A DNA stretch of 32,716 nucleotides from Desulfovibrio sp. OttesenSCG-928-I05 (GTDB taxonomy: Bacteria > Desulfobacterota > Desulfovibrionia > Desulfovibrionales > Desulfovibrionaceae). Location of the stretch: contig JAJDHY010000006.1 of assembly GCA_030266385.1 (NCBI GenBank), positions 1-32,716 on the forward strand, written 5' to 3'. Under the pieces are notes generated by a model. The model made no database searches. It saw only the letters and a program-made list of their open reading frames with translations, and had not been told where the DNA came from. The translations under genes were made by a program, and so were the position numbers. Below, in pieces: positions 1 through 9,392 of the stretch; within the stretch, counting starts at the first letter, position 1, and each line of letters begins with the position of its first letter.

Positions 1-2
1 AC

Positions 3-2804
3 GTCAATGGAATCACCCGCTACGTGCTCTGTGACCCGGAAAAGGATTCTCTGGCCGACGCATTGCGGCGCATGGGCCTGACCGGCACGAAAGTTGGCTG
101 CGGAACGGGGCAGTGCGGCGCGTGCACGGTTATTCTTGAAGGCAGGGTCACCCGGGCCTGCAATCGGAAAATGAAGCGCGTCCCCGACGGCGCGGCAGTC
201 GAAACCATTGAAGGACTCGGCACTGCGGAGAACCCGCATCCGCTGCAACAGGCGTTTCTGACGTATGCCGCTGTGCAGTGCGGTTTTTGTTCGCCGGGTT
301 TCATCATGTCGGCAAAAGGTCTGCTGGATGCAAACCCTTCCCCCACACGGCAGGAAGTGCGGGACTGGTTCACGAAAAACAACAATATCTGCCGCTGCAC
401 CGGGTACAAGCCCATAGTCGATGCCGTTATGGCCGCCGCCGAAGTACTGCGCGGTGAAAAGACCATGGCCGACATCACGTTTACAACGCCCGATGACGGC
501 CATATCTACGGCACGCATGTCCCCAAGCCCGATGGGTTGGGGAGCGTTCTGGGACAACGTGATTATGGGGCCGATATTTCGCTGAAAATGAGCGGCTCGA
601 TGCTGCACCTTGCCCCGGTTCTCGGACGCGCCCACCACGCCGCCATCGAATCTGTGGATATCACGGAAGCCGTGCGTATGCCGGGTGTGGTCAGTGTCAT
701 CACGGCCCGGGACATTCCCGGAACCAACCGCTTGCTGGCCGTGCAGGGCGGGGTTCGCAGCTACAACCCCGAAGGGCTTGAGCGTCCTATTATTTGCGAA
801 GACAAGGTATTCCGCTACGGCGACGTGGTGGCCGTGGTCGCCGCCCGTTCGCGGGAAGAAGCCCGCTCCGCCGCTGCGAAAGTCACTGTAAAGCTCGCGC
901 CCCTGCCCGAAATTATGAGCTTCATGGATGCCGCCGCTCCCGGAGCGCAGCAAATCCACGCGGGGTTACCCAACATTTATCAGGAACAGCCCGTTCTGAA
1001 AGGCGATGACCCCCGTCCGCTTATGAAAAAGGCAGCCGCCATGGTTGAAGGCAGTTTCTATTCGACACGGGAACCGCACCTCACCATCGAGCCGGACGTC
1101 GTTCAGGCCTACCTTGAAGAAGACGGCGGCATCTGCATCCAGTGCAAATCCCAATGGTTATACGGTGTGAAGCCTGCGCTCTCCCTCGCCTTCAACCTGC
1201 CGCCCGAAAAAATACATATCATCAGCAACCCCGTGGGCGGCAGCTTCGGCTATTCCATGTCCACGGCCAACTACGCGCTGGCCGCAGCCTGCGCCATGGT
1301 GCTGGGTCAGCCCGTCTCACTGGTGCTGAGTTACGAAGAACACCAGCACATGACGGGCAAACGCTCTCCGGTCAATTCCACCATGCGTCTGGCCTGTGAC
1401 GGGGACGGCAAGTTTGTGGCCATGGACTACAGGGCGGGCATCGACCACGGAGCCTACAGTGAAATGGCCGGAGCGCTGTGCAGCAAGGTGGCGCGTTTCT
1501 TCGGTGCGCCCTACGCCATTCCCAACATACGCGGGCTGACCCAGACCGCCTTTACGAACAACAACTTCGGTATCGCGTACCGCGCCTTCGGTTCCCCCCA
1601 GGCGTACCTTGCCAGTGAACAGATTGTGGACATGCTGGCCCGGAAAATCGGCATTGACCCGTTCGAACTCCGCTACAGGAACGTTGCCCGCCCCGGCGAT
1701 ACGAGCACCACATCCGTGCCGTACTGGGTGTATCCTCTGGAAGGGATGATGGATGCGTTCCGGCCGCATTACGAAGCGGCGGTCAAGCGCGCCAAAGAAG
1801 AAAGCACCCCGGAACTGCGCCGTGGCGTCGGGTTCGCCTGTGGCGGCTACCATGTCGGCAAAACCAAGGATCACGCGGAAGTCGATCTGGAACTGAACGC
1901 CGACGGCACGGTAACCGTGTACAACACCTGGGCGGACGTGGGTCAGGGGGCCGACGTCGGTACGCTGGTGCACACGCATGAAGCGCTGTTCCCCTTGGGC
2001 CTCTCCCCGGACCAGATCCGCATGGTTCGTAACGATACGGCGCTGTGCCCCGATACGGGATCGGCTTCGGGATCGCGCTCCCACCACTGCGCCGGACGGG
2101 CCACGCTGGATGCCGCGCGGCAGCTGATGGACGCCATGCGTAAGCCCGACGGCAGTTACCGCAGCTGGCAGGAAATGCAGGATGAAAAAATCCCCACCCG
2201 CTATACCGGCAGCTATACTGAAGATCTTCCCGACATGGACCCGGATACCGGACACGGCTACGGCGCGCTGAACCAGAACTTCGTGCTGTTCATGGCGGAA
2301 GTGGAAGTTGCCGCCGCCACGGGCAAAACCACGGTGAAGCACCTGACGGCCATGGGCGATTTCGGCCCCATCGGCAGCTATCAGGGCGTGCTCGGCCAGC
2401 TCTGGGGCAGCCTTTCGCATTCCGTGGGCTACGCATTGAGCGAGAATTATGACGATATGAAAAAGCACGCGACCCTTTTGGGAGCAGGCGTGCCCAGATG
2501 CAACGACGTCCCGGACGACATACGGGCGTTCTTTGTCGAAACGCCGCGTGAAAACGGTCCCCACGGCTCGACCGGCTGTTCTGAAGGCTGCCAGAGCGCC
2601 GGACACGCCGCCATCCTGAACGCCATCACCGATGCCACCGGAGCGCGCATCTTCACCCTGCCCGCCACTCCGGAAAAGGTGAAGGCCGCGATGGAGGCCG
2701 TGGAACAGGGCAAACCGTGCGTACAAACGCCGTGGGATTTCGGGAATGCGTTGTACGAACGCCTGGAGTATCTGGCCGCCAATCCTGTGAAGCAGAAGGC
2801 GTAA
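3..2804 (+). CDS. Molybdenum-dependent aldehyde oxidoreductase (MOP/xanthine oxidase family), copy 1, 5'-partial
   Basis: Open frame runs off the left window edge (VNGITRYVLCDPEKDS...). Has both [2Fe-2S] motifs (GCGTGQCGAC...C; CGFC...CRCTGYKP) and Mo-binding domains. About 90% or more identical by eye to the second copy at 9393. Confidence 0.95.
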   Translation, partial: VNGITRYVLCDPEKDSLADALRRMGLTGTKVGCGTGQCGACTVILEGRVTRACNRKMKRVPDGAAVETIEGLGTAENPHPLQQAFLTYAAVQCGFCSPGFIMSAKGLLDANPSPTRQEVRDWFTKNNNICRCTGYKPIVDAVMAAAEVLRGEKTMADITFTTPDDGHIYGTHVPKPDGLGSVLGQRDYGADISLKMSGSMLHLAPVLGRAHHAAIESVDITEAVRMPGVVSVITARDIPGTNRLLAVQGGVRSYNPEGLERPIICEDKVFRYGDVVAVVAARSREEARSAAAKVTVKLAPLPEIMSFMDAAAPGAQQIHAGLPNIYQEQPVLKGDDPRPLMKKAAAMVEGSFYSTREPHLTIEPDVVQAYLEEDGGICIQCKSQWLYGVKPALSLAFNLPPEKIHIISNPVGGSFGYSMSTANYALAAACAMVLGQPVSLVLSYEEHQHMTGKRSPVNSTMRLACDGDGKFVAMDYRAGIDHGAYSEMAGALCSKVARFFGAPYAIPNIRGLTQTAFTNNNFGIAYRAFGSPQAYLASEQIVDMLARKIGIDPFELRYRNVARPGDTSTTSVPYWVYPLEGMMDAFRPHYEAAVKRAKEESTPELRRGVGFACGGYHVGKTKDHAEVDLELNADGTVTVYNTWADVGQGADVGTLVHTHEALFPLGLSPDQIRMVRNDTALCPDTGSASGSRSHHCAGRATLDAARQLMDAMRKPDGSYRSWQEMQDEKIPTRYTGSYTEDLPDMDPDTGHGYGALNQNFVLFMAEVEVAAATGKTTVKHLTAMGDFGPIGSYQGVLGQLWGSLSHSVGYALSENYDDMKKHATLLGAGVPRCNDVPDDIRAFFVETPRENGPHGSTGCSEGCQSAGHAAILNAITDATGARIFTLPATPEKVKAAMEAVEQGKPCVQTPWDFGNALYERLEYLAANPVKQKA

Positions 2805-2821
2805 ATCCGGCCGACGTCAAT

Positions 2822-2863
2822 ATGCCTGTGCCCGCGCCGTTTTCACGGCACGGGCACAGGCAT
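2822..2863 (+). terminator. Hairpin downstream of aldehyde oxidoreductase copy 1
   Basis: ATGCCTGTGCCCG-c-GCCGT tttc ACGGC-a-CGGGCACAGGCAT, a near-perfect long stem just after the stop codon; weak T-tract. Confidence 0.6.
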
Positions 2864-2901
2864 TTCCGGGCAACCGGACAAAAGTGCGTTTCCGCGAACG
2901 C

Positions 2902-4242
2902 TCATTTTCCAGTCCCGGATCCGGAAAACTGTTCCGCGAGAAACGTTGCATAATTATCGGTCATGCCCGTTATAAAATCTATGACCCGCAGATAGCCCGT
3001 GTAAAGATCGTCACTTTCCGCCGGCCTGTTGACTCCCATCAAATCCAGCGCCCGCTCGTCCTTGTAGGAGAGATTTTCCCCATTCTCCTTTATTTTCCCA
3101 TAGCATGCGGGGATAAAGACGTTCAGTAACGTCCTGTACATGCTGTATGTTCCTATCTCCAGCGCGATTTTCTGCGGCTCGTTTTTAATCTTCCCGTTAA
3201 ACACATTCTTTGCGTTTTCCATGTATTGAACGGCCCGCTCATGACACAGCGCAATGAGCGATTTTTCAGCAGAGCCCGTCAGTATTGCGTCGTAATTATC
3301 ATCAAAGGCCTGTGCAGCCGCCTGAATCAACGTGCCGACAACCATGGTCCGCAGCATGGAAGCGCGCCGCCGGTCGGAATCCAGCGCCTCGAATTTGGCA
3401 GGATCCAGTTTCATATCACCATGCAGCGGTGCGGTGACATCGAGCATATCCTTGAAGGACAGGATTTTCAGTTCGCGCGCATCTTCAATATCAACAATTC
3501 TGTAACATATATCGTCAGCCGCTTCCGTTATGTAGGACAGCGGATGCCGGGCGTAGCCGCTTCCGTTCCGCAACCCGAGTTCGTCAAAAACCAGCGTGAA
3601 AATATTTTTCTCAGACTGATAGTAATTGAATTTCTTTTTTCCGCGCCCGTTCGCCTCATAGGCCGACACCGGATACTTTACCAGCGCCCCGAGCGTTGCG
3701 CTTGTCAAACGCAGCCCGCCTTTATCCTTGTTGTTCTCCAGCGCGTTGACCACCCGGAACCCCTGCGCGTTCCCGTCAAACAACCTGAAATCCGCCTGAC
3801 AGACATCAGGAATATCTTTTATGTAGCGATGGTTGGCGGGATCATGAAACCAGTCCTGAATGGCGGATTCCCCGGCGTGCCCGAACGGAGGGTTGCCGAT
3901 ATCATGGGCCTGACAGGCGGCCTGAACGATATGCCCCAGATGATCAGGAGAAAATATATCAGGCAGATGCCCTTTTTCCTTGATGCGCCAACCGACGGCA
4001 ACAGCAATGGAACGCGCCACAGAGGCGACTTCCATTGAATGCGTCAGCCGGTTGTGAATATGATCATTCCGGCTGAGGGGATGCACTTGCGTTTTTTTGC
4101 TCAAGCGTCTGAACGAACTGGAAAATGTTATCCTGTCCTGATCGATGACAAACGGGTTTCTGGCAGGCTCGAAAACCTCATCGGCAAGGCTCTCCCCGTT
4201 GGGTCGCCGGAAGCTCAACAATTTTTCCCATCTTTCTTTCAT
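2902..4242 (-). CDS. dgt: Deoxyguanosinetriphosphate triphosphohydrolase-like protein (dGTPase, HD domain)
   Basis: RRLSKKTQVHPLSRNDHIHNRLTHSMEVASVAR...QAHDIGNPPFGHAGE. Internal ATG at 4242 has GAGGGA upstream, so it is preferred over 4320. Confidence 0.92.
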   Translation of the reverse strand: MKERWEKLLSFRRPNGESLADEVFEPARNPFVIDQDRITFSSSFRRLSKKTQVHPLSRNDHIHNRLTHSMEVASVARSIAVAVGWRIKEKGHLPDIFSPDHLGHIVQAACQAHDIGNPPFGHAGESAIQDWFHDPANHRYIKDIPDVCQADFRLFDGNAQGFRVVNALENNKDKGGLRLTSATLGALVKYPVSAYEANGRGKKKFNYYQSEKNIFTLVFDELGLRNGSGYARHPLSYITEAADDICYRIVDIEDARELKILSFKDMLDVTAPLHGDMKLDPAKFEALDSDRRRASMLRTMVVGTLIQAAAQAFDDNYDAILTGSAEKSLIALCHERAVQYMENAKNVFNGKIKNEPQKIALEIGTYSMYRTLLNVFIPACYGKIKENGENLSYKDERALDLMGVNRPAESDDLYTGYLRVIDFITGMTDNYATFLAEQFSGSGTGK

Positions 4243-4400
4243 AACATCCCTCACGCAACGCGTCACCAAAGGGGCGGCGCGATCATATTCCGCTATAAGG
4301 GCACCAGCGCCGGACGGCACATTGCCCGCCTTCCGCTATACTCGCGGACGCGCACGGCATCAAGCCCGCCGCCGCACCGTGATGCGCAGCGAATTCCCGC

Positions 4401-5081
4401 TCAGACCGCCAGTTCCCGCAACACCGAACCCGTCCAGTCCAGCAGCAGGCGGAACAGCGTATCCGGGTCGTTCTGTTTATATTCTTCATAGCGGGCGGCA
4501 TCCATGCCGCAACGCAAGAGTTCCGCCTCATCGCCCGCAAGAAGGGGGAGCAGATCGCGCTTTGACGTCGCATAGACCCCGCTGCGCAGATACGTAACAA
4601 GCTGCATCGCGAAGAAAAAGCTCTTGTACAGCCCTTTCAGGTCATCCGCCCGCGTCGCCGGATCTCCGGACAGATAGAGGTACACGGTATAGTGATACAG
4701 GCCGGAGACGGCGGCTCTGGCCCCTGCCACAGTATCCTCGCGGGTTACCCCCGGCAACAGCGGCGCCAGTTCACCGTAGTAAGCGTCCGTATCCTGCGCG
4801 AACTGAAAAAGCTCAAAGGCGGGCCAGGCGAGGAGTTCCTCCCGCCCGCAGGTGAACCCTCCGGCTTTCTCGCCTTCCGGGAGCTGACGCAATACGGCGC
4901 GATAGGCGTTCAGATCATCCACGTCGAGGCGATCCAGAACGGTCAGGATATCAATATCGCTGTCTTCCCGCGCTTCACCCCGGCGGTGACTTCCCTGCAA
5001 GCCGACGAACAGCAGACGCGGCCCGAACTGTTCCCGCAAAAGCGCAACGGCTTCCTGCATCCAGGATTGTACGGTAATCAT
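4401..5081 (-). CDS. Nucleotidyltransferase-domain protein
   Basis: GSHRRGEAREDSDIDILTV matches the GSxxRGEAxxxSDID motif of pol-beta-type nucleotidyltransferases. Start MITVQSW at 5081. Confidence 0.8.
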   Translation of the reverse strand: MITVQSWMQEAVALLREQFGPRLLFVGLQGSHRRGEAREDSDIDILTVLDRLDVDDLNAYRAVLRQLPEGEKAGGFTCGREELLAWPAFELFQFAQDTDAYYGELAPLLPGVTREDTVAGARAAVSGLYHYTVYLYLSGDPATRADDLKGLYKSFFFAMQLVTYLRSGVYATSKRDLLPLLAGDEAELLRCGMDAARYEEYKQNDPDTLFRLLLDWTGSVLRELAV

Positions 5082-5171
5082 GGTTCCCTCACATGTGATA
5101 CAAGGCATGCCAAACGAAAAAGGGCCTGTAACGCATTGCAGCCATGCGGCGGCACTCCCTCTGCGCAAAGG

Positions 5172-5206
5172 CACGCGGAGCGCCGTACATCACGACGCTC
5201 CGCGTG
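5172..5206. terminator. Intergenic hairpin between pepT and the nucleotidyltransferase gene
   Basis: Perfect 11-bp arms CACGCGGAGCG / CGCTCCGCGTG. Confidence 0.6.
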
Positions 5207-5253
5207 TTTTCCGGCCCGTCAGCAGGCCGTGTATCGTGTCCGGCGATCAGACG

Positions 5254-6495
5254 CTACTTTTTTTCACCGTAGGATTTGAGTATGCGCAGCATCACACCGG
5301 CCGATTCCTGCATATCCTGCAGGCTGACAAATTCGTACGGTCCGTGGGCGTTATAGAAACCGGCAAAGATGTTGGGCGTGGGCAGGCCGCGCTGCGAAAG
5401 CTGGGAACCATCCGTGCCGCCGCGCATGGGGAGCATCACCAGCGGAAGCCCTGCGTCGAGGATGGCCTGTTTGGCGGTTTCCACAATGTGCATCTTGCCT
5501 TTCAGGCCTTCCGCCATATTGCGGTACTGTTCGGTCATCACCAGCGTGAAATGCGGTTCGTCCGCCGTGGGGTATTTCGCGTTCATGCGGTCCACCAGAT
5601 CACGCACCAGCTGTTTGCGGGCTTCAAACTTGTCCGCATCGTGGTCGCGGATGATCATGGTAATGCGGGTTTCGCCTACCGCGCCCTTGAAGTTGTTCAC
5701 GTGGAAAAAGCCCTCGTAGCCTTCGGTCTGGTCGGGGCGTTCCGTATGGGGCAGCGCATCCACAAAATCAAGCCCCAGCAGGATGGCGTTAATCATGCGG
5801 TCCTTCGAAGAACCGGGGTGGACGGAAACGCCGCGCACGATCACTTCGGCCTTGGCGGCGTTAAAGGTTTCGTACACCAGAGAGGCATACTCAAGGCTGT
5901 CCATGGTGTAGGCGAAATCCGCCCCGAACGCTTCCAGATCAAGCAGCGCACAGCCGTGGGAAATCTCTTCATCCGGGCAGAAGCAGACCTTGACCGGGCC
6001 GTGCGGAATTTCCGGGTTCTTGATGAGCGTTTCCAGCACATCCATGATAATGGCGAGGGCCGATTTGTTGTCACCGCCAAGAAGCGTGGTGCCGTCGGTC
6101 ACCACAAGGGTATGCCCCTTTTTATCTTTCAGGAGCGGGAAGGCGTCCGGGCCGAGAATCATGCCGGGGGAAAGCTCGATATCCCCGCCGTCATAGTTTT
6201 CAACGACTCTGGGCTTGACGTTGTCGCCCGGAGCGTCCAGAGCCGTATCCAGGTGAGCCAGCAGACCGATGGAAGGCGCGTCCGCTCTGGCCGTGGCGCT
6301 GGCGGGCAGGCTGGCGGTGACGTAGGCGTGTTCATCCCAGCGCACATCGTCAAGGCCGAGTTCTTCCAGTTCTTTCGCCATGAGTTTGGCCAGTTCCAAC
6401 TGTCCGGGGGTGCTGGGAACAACGCCGGTGCTGGGGTCGGCCTGCGTGCCGACGGCTACATAACGCAGAAATCTATCAAGCATTGTACGGTTCAT
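5254..6495 (-). CDS. pepT: Peptidase T (tripeptide aminopeptidase)
   Basis: MNRTMLDRFLRYVAVGTQAD...GLLAHLDTALDAPG...TLLGGDNKSALA...CFCPDEEISHG...PMRGGTDGSQLSQRGLPTPNIFAG. Confidence 0.95.
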   Translation of the reverse strand: MNRTMLDRFLRYVAVGTQADPSTGVVPSTPGQLELAKLMAKELEELGLDDVRWDEHAYVTASLPASATARADAPSIGLLAHLDTALDAPGDNVKPRVVENYDGGDIELSPGMILGPDAFPLLKDKKGHTLVVTDGTTLLGGDNKSALAIIMDVLETLIKNPEIPHGPVKVCFCPDEEISHGCALLDLEAFGADFAYTMDSLEYASLVYETFNAAKAEVIVRGVSVHPGSSKDRMINAILLGLDFVDALPHTERPDQTEGYEGFFHVNNFKGAVGETRITMIIRDHDADKFEARKQLVRDLVDRMNAKYPTADEPHFTLVMTEQYRNMAEGLKGKMHIVETAKQAILDAGLPLVMLPMRGGTDGSQLSQRGLPTPNIFAGFYNAHGPYEFVSLQDMQESAGVMLRILKSYGEKK

Positions 6496-6750
6496 GATGC
6501 CTCCAGATATATAACGGAAAGAGAAGCTCTCTCTATAAGCCCATGCACAAAGAGGAGCAAGATATTCAGCCCGCTTTCCGTGAAAATACCTTCGTGCGGG
6601 GAAATATTCCGCTCCCGCGCCGGAGCCTTGCCTTGTCACCGCGCGCGACTCTGTGCATACTGGCGGGCACGGGGCGCGGCACAGATGCGGGCCAGATGCG
6701 GACCAGACACAACAGGCCGGACAAAGCACACGGCAGAGAGGTTCACGGAT

Positions 6751-7890
6751 ATGAGCACATGCTTTGTAACAGCAATTCATGAGGCAACGGCACAGGGCAC
6801 GCCGCTGGTTCTCGTGAATGTTATCGGCCAGGAGGGGTCCACCCCCAGAGGCGCGGGCGCACGCATGCTCGTTTTTCCCGACGCTTCCATAAAAGGAACG
6901 GTGGGCGGCGGCGGCGTGGAAGCCGAAGCAATCACCGCCGCGCTGGAGCTGCTGCGAGCCCATGAAAGAGGCGAAAGCGGCGAAACGACGGATGCCGTCA
7001 TGCATTTTTCCCTCTCCGGCACAACAGATATGGACATGCTGTGCGGCGGTTCCCTCACGTTGCTTTTTGAACTGATACTCCCGGCTTCCGAAAAATCAGC
7101 CTGTTTCGCGCACGCCGCCCGGCTGGCCGGAACAGGACGCCCCGCCGCCCGGCTTACCCGCATCCTGCCGTGCGAAGATACACAAGAAAAACGTGAATCG
7201 TGCCATACCCGCAGCACCATGTTTTTTTGCGATGGCAGCGACGCCGGAATAATCGAGCCGGAAACACCGCACGCCCCCCCGGCGCTTCAATCAGCCGCCG
7301 CGAAAGCCATTGCGGCACGAAGCCTCCCCTTTATGTTCGAAGCTGACGGTGTACGCTGGTTTGTGGAGCCTCTTGTACCCCGCCCCCGCGCCTATATTTT
7401 CGGAGCCGGACACGTTTCCGTGGACACGGCGGCACTGGCGGCACGGATCGGATTCCGGACCGTGGTCGTTGACGACCGCCCGGAATTCGCGACCCCGGCC
7501 CGCTTTCCTGACGCCAGAACAGTTGTTCTGCCCTCTCTCGCCGAAGCAGCCGTCATGGAATTTTTCACGACGGAAAGACCGGGACCGGACGACGCCGTTA
7601 TCATCATCACGCGGGGCCACGCCTTTGACCGGGATGTGCTGGCCGCGACGCTGGCGGGTTGTCCTGCCGGTTCTGCCAACTCTGATGGCCCCGGCTATAT
7701 CGGCATGATCGGCAGCCGGAGCAAACGGGAAAGCACCTACGCTGTCCTGCGGGACCGGGGCATATCCCCTACGGTGCTCGCCGCCGTTCATTCGCCCATA
7801 GGGCTTGATATCGGCGCACAGACGCCGGAAGAAATAGCAGTCAGCATTGTGGCGGAACTCATCGCATGGCGACGGGGAAAGCTGCGGTGA
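6751..7890 (+). CDS. xdhC: XdhC/CoxI-family molybdenum hydroxylase maturation factor
   Basis: GQEGSTPRGAGARMLV...GTVGGGGVEAEAI...FGAGHVSVDTAALAARIGFRTVVVDDRPEFA...YIGMIGSRSKR...HSPIGLDIGAQTPEEIAVSIVAELIAWRRGK. Confidence 0.93.
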   Translation: MSTCFVTAIHEATAQGTPLVLVNVIGQEGSTPRGAGARMLVFPDASIKGTVGGGGVEAEAITAALELLRAHERGESGETTDAVMHFSLSGTTDMDMLCGGSLTLLFELILPASEKSACFAHAARLAGTGRPAARLTRILPCEDTQEKRESCHTRSTMFFCDGSDAGIIEPETPHAPPALQSAAAKAIAARSLPFMFEADGVRWFVEPLVPRPRAYIFGAGHVSVDTAALAARIGFRTVVVDDRPEFATPARFPDARTVVLPSLAEAAVMEFFTTERPGPDDAVIIITRGHAFDRDVLAATLAGCPAGSANSDGPGYIGMIGSRSKRESTYAVLRDRGISPTVLAAVHSPIGLDIGAQTPEEIAVSIVAELIAWRRGKLR

Positions 7891-9212
7891 GCGCGGCAAC
7901 TGCAAAACCGGAAGACGCGGCAGGCCTTATTCTGGCCGGGGGCTACTCGCGCCGCATGGGCGGCAGCCCGAAAGCCCTGTCCATGCTTGGCGGCAAAACC
8001 CTGCTGGAACGGCTGGTTACCAGCTTCCGCGAAGCGGGTGTTTCCACCATAACCGTGGTGACGGGGCATGAATCCCCCCGCCTTGAAAGCGCGTGTCAGG
8101 CTCTGGGGGTACAGAGCGTCCTGAACCCGGACGTTGCCCGTGGCATGTTTTCTTCCGTGCAGACCGGGTTACGCGCCCTTGTATCCGGCAGGGCGCACGC
8201 CGCCCTGATTACGCCTGTGGATGCCGCCCTGATTACGCCTGTGGATGCCGCCCTGGTGCTGCCCCGGACCATCCGCGCCCTGACGGAACAATGGGCGGCG
8301 GAACGGGCGGACCACTCCCCCGCGCGGGTGCGCATACCGTCCTTTCTGGGCAAGGGCGGGCATCCGCTCTTACTGCCCGCGCATCACTGGCCCGCCGTGC
8401 TGGCGCAGGCGGACAGCGCGGCCAATGAAGGACTGCGCGGCTGGTTGCGACGGCTCTCGCCCCCGGAAGTTCTGCGCATCCCCCTGCCGGATGAAGGGCT
8501 GCTCTGCGATCTCGATACCCCGGACGATCTACGGCAGGCCGAAGCCTTCCTTGACGCGACATGCCAGCGCAGCGCCCCCACCCTGCGTGAAGCATGGCAG
8601 ATGCTGCTTCTGGCGCAGTTGCCGGAGGAGCTGCTGGCGCATTCCCTGCTGGTCGCCCGGAGTGCGCACCGCTTATGGCACAGCCTTGCGGTACGTCCTT
8701 CCCGGCTACCGCAGACCATCGCCCTGTGCGGCGGCCTGCTGCACGATATCGCCCGTTTGCACCCCGGGCACGCCCACAAGGGCGGCGCACTGCTCCGCGA
8801 ACTCGGCTGGGATGATACGGCCCTTCTTGTAGAGAGCCATATGGATTTTCCGCCCGGCTATTTTCAGGCGCTCACGGGCCGCGCCCCCGCCTCCCTTGCC
8901 AGCCCGGCCAGCCCGGCAGAAGACAGCGCCCCACCACAAACGGCCCTTGCCGCCGCCTGCGTCTACCTTGCGGATAAATACGCCGCCGGAGCCGCGTTTA
9001 TCCCGCCCCACGCCCGCTTTGCCGCCACACGCAAACGCTGGCGCGACGATCCGGCGGCCCTCGCAGCCATCACTGCGCGGGAAAACAGTGCCCGGATGCT
9101 GGAAGATCATCTTGCCGCCCTGCTCGGCCGCTCCCCGGAAGAGGCGATGCAAACGCCGAGCGGCGACGCGGCGGAACGGCAGCTCATGGAGTATGCCGCT
9201 CCGCGCTCCTGA
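7866..9212 (+). CDS. MocA/MobA-like molybdopterin nucleotidyltransferase fused to a C-terminal HD domain
   Basis: N-terminal GLILAGGYSRRMGGSPKALSMLGGKTLLERL; C-terminal HSLLVARSAHRLWHSL...CGGLLHDIARLHPGHAHKGG (HD). Alternative GTG start at 7887 overlaps the xdhC stop (GTGA). Confidence 0.88.
   Translation: MATGKAAVSAATAKPEDAAGLILAGGYSRRMGGSPKALSMLGGKTLLERLVTSFREAGVSTITVVTGHESPRLESACQALGVQSVLNPDVARGMFSSVQTGLRALVSGRAHAALITPVDAALITPVDAALVLPRTIRALTEQWAAERADHSPARVRIPSFLGKGGHPLLLPAHHWPAVLAQADSAANEGLRGWLRRLSPPEVLRIPLPDEGLLCDLDTPDDLRQAEAFLDATCQRSAPTLREAWQMLLLAQLPEELLAHSLLVARSAHRLWHSLAVRPSRLPQTIALCGGLLHDIARLHPGHAHKGGALLRELGWDDTALLVESHMDFPPGYFQALTGRAPASLASPASPAEDSAPPQTALAAACVYLADKYAAGAAFIPPHARFAATRKRWRDDPAALAAITARENSARMLEDHLAALLGRSPEEAMQTPSGDAAERQLMEYAAPRS
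8199..8246 (+). repeat. 24-bp perfect in-frame tandem duplication inside the MocA-like domain
   Basis: gccgccctgattacgcctgtggat x2 (AALITPVD AALITPVD), followed by a 9-nt partial third copy. Confidence 0.98.
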
Positions 9213-9245
9213 GTATCTGGTCCAAAACTTGCTGCATCATCGTTG

Positions 9246-9370
9246 TGGCACACATAGTTGTGCCATCCATGCGCCTTACGGCACATATAATGACACAACA
9301 CCCAAAAAGTGACACACTACAATCGCACCCGAAGCATTCCATGCTGACACACTTTTCGGAATGTGGCACA
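9246..9370. promoter_or_regulatory. Iterated TG(G/A)CACA sites upstream of aldehyde oxidoreductase copy 2
   Basis: TGGCACA 9246, TGTGCCA 9259 (inverted), CGGCACA 9279, TGACACA 9291, 9310 and 9345, TGGCACA 9364. Confidence 0.65.
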
Positions 9371-9392
9371 TAATTGCAACAAGGAATGAGTC

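Noticed and set aside
1317-2726. 469-aa minus-strand ORF (and similar long antisense ORFs, e.g. 9414-10496, 11418-12230, 21661-23097)
   Set aside because: They lie antisense to strongly supported conserved genes in GC-rich DNA and have low-information His/Gly/Arg-rich translations: typical shadow ORFs.
5080-6750. N-terminal half of the 936-aa plus-strand ORF 5080-7890
   Set aside because: Antisense to pepT. The real XdhC start is ATG 6751; the upstream part is fortuitous open frame.
9364-9378. TGGCACATAATTGCA as a sigma-54 promoter for aldehyde oxidoreductase copy 2
   Set aside because: The GG-to-GC spacing is 9 rather than 10 bp. A start from here would also fall on or after the ATG at 9393, leaving no RBS. 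Treated as one of the iterated sites instead.
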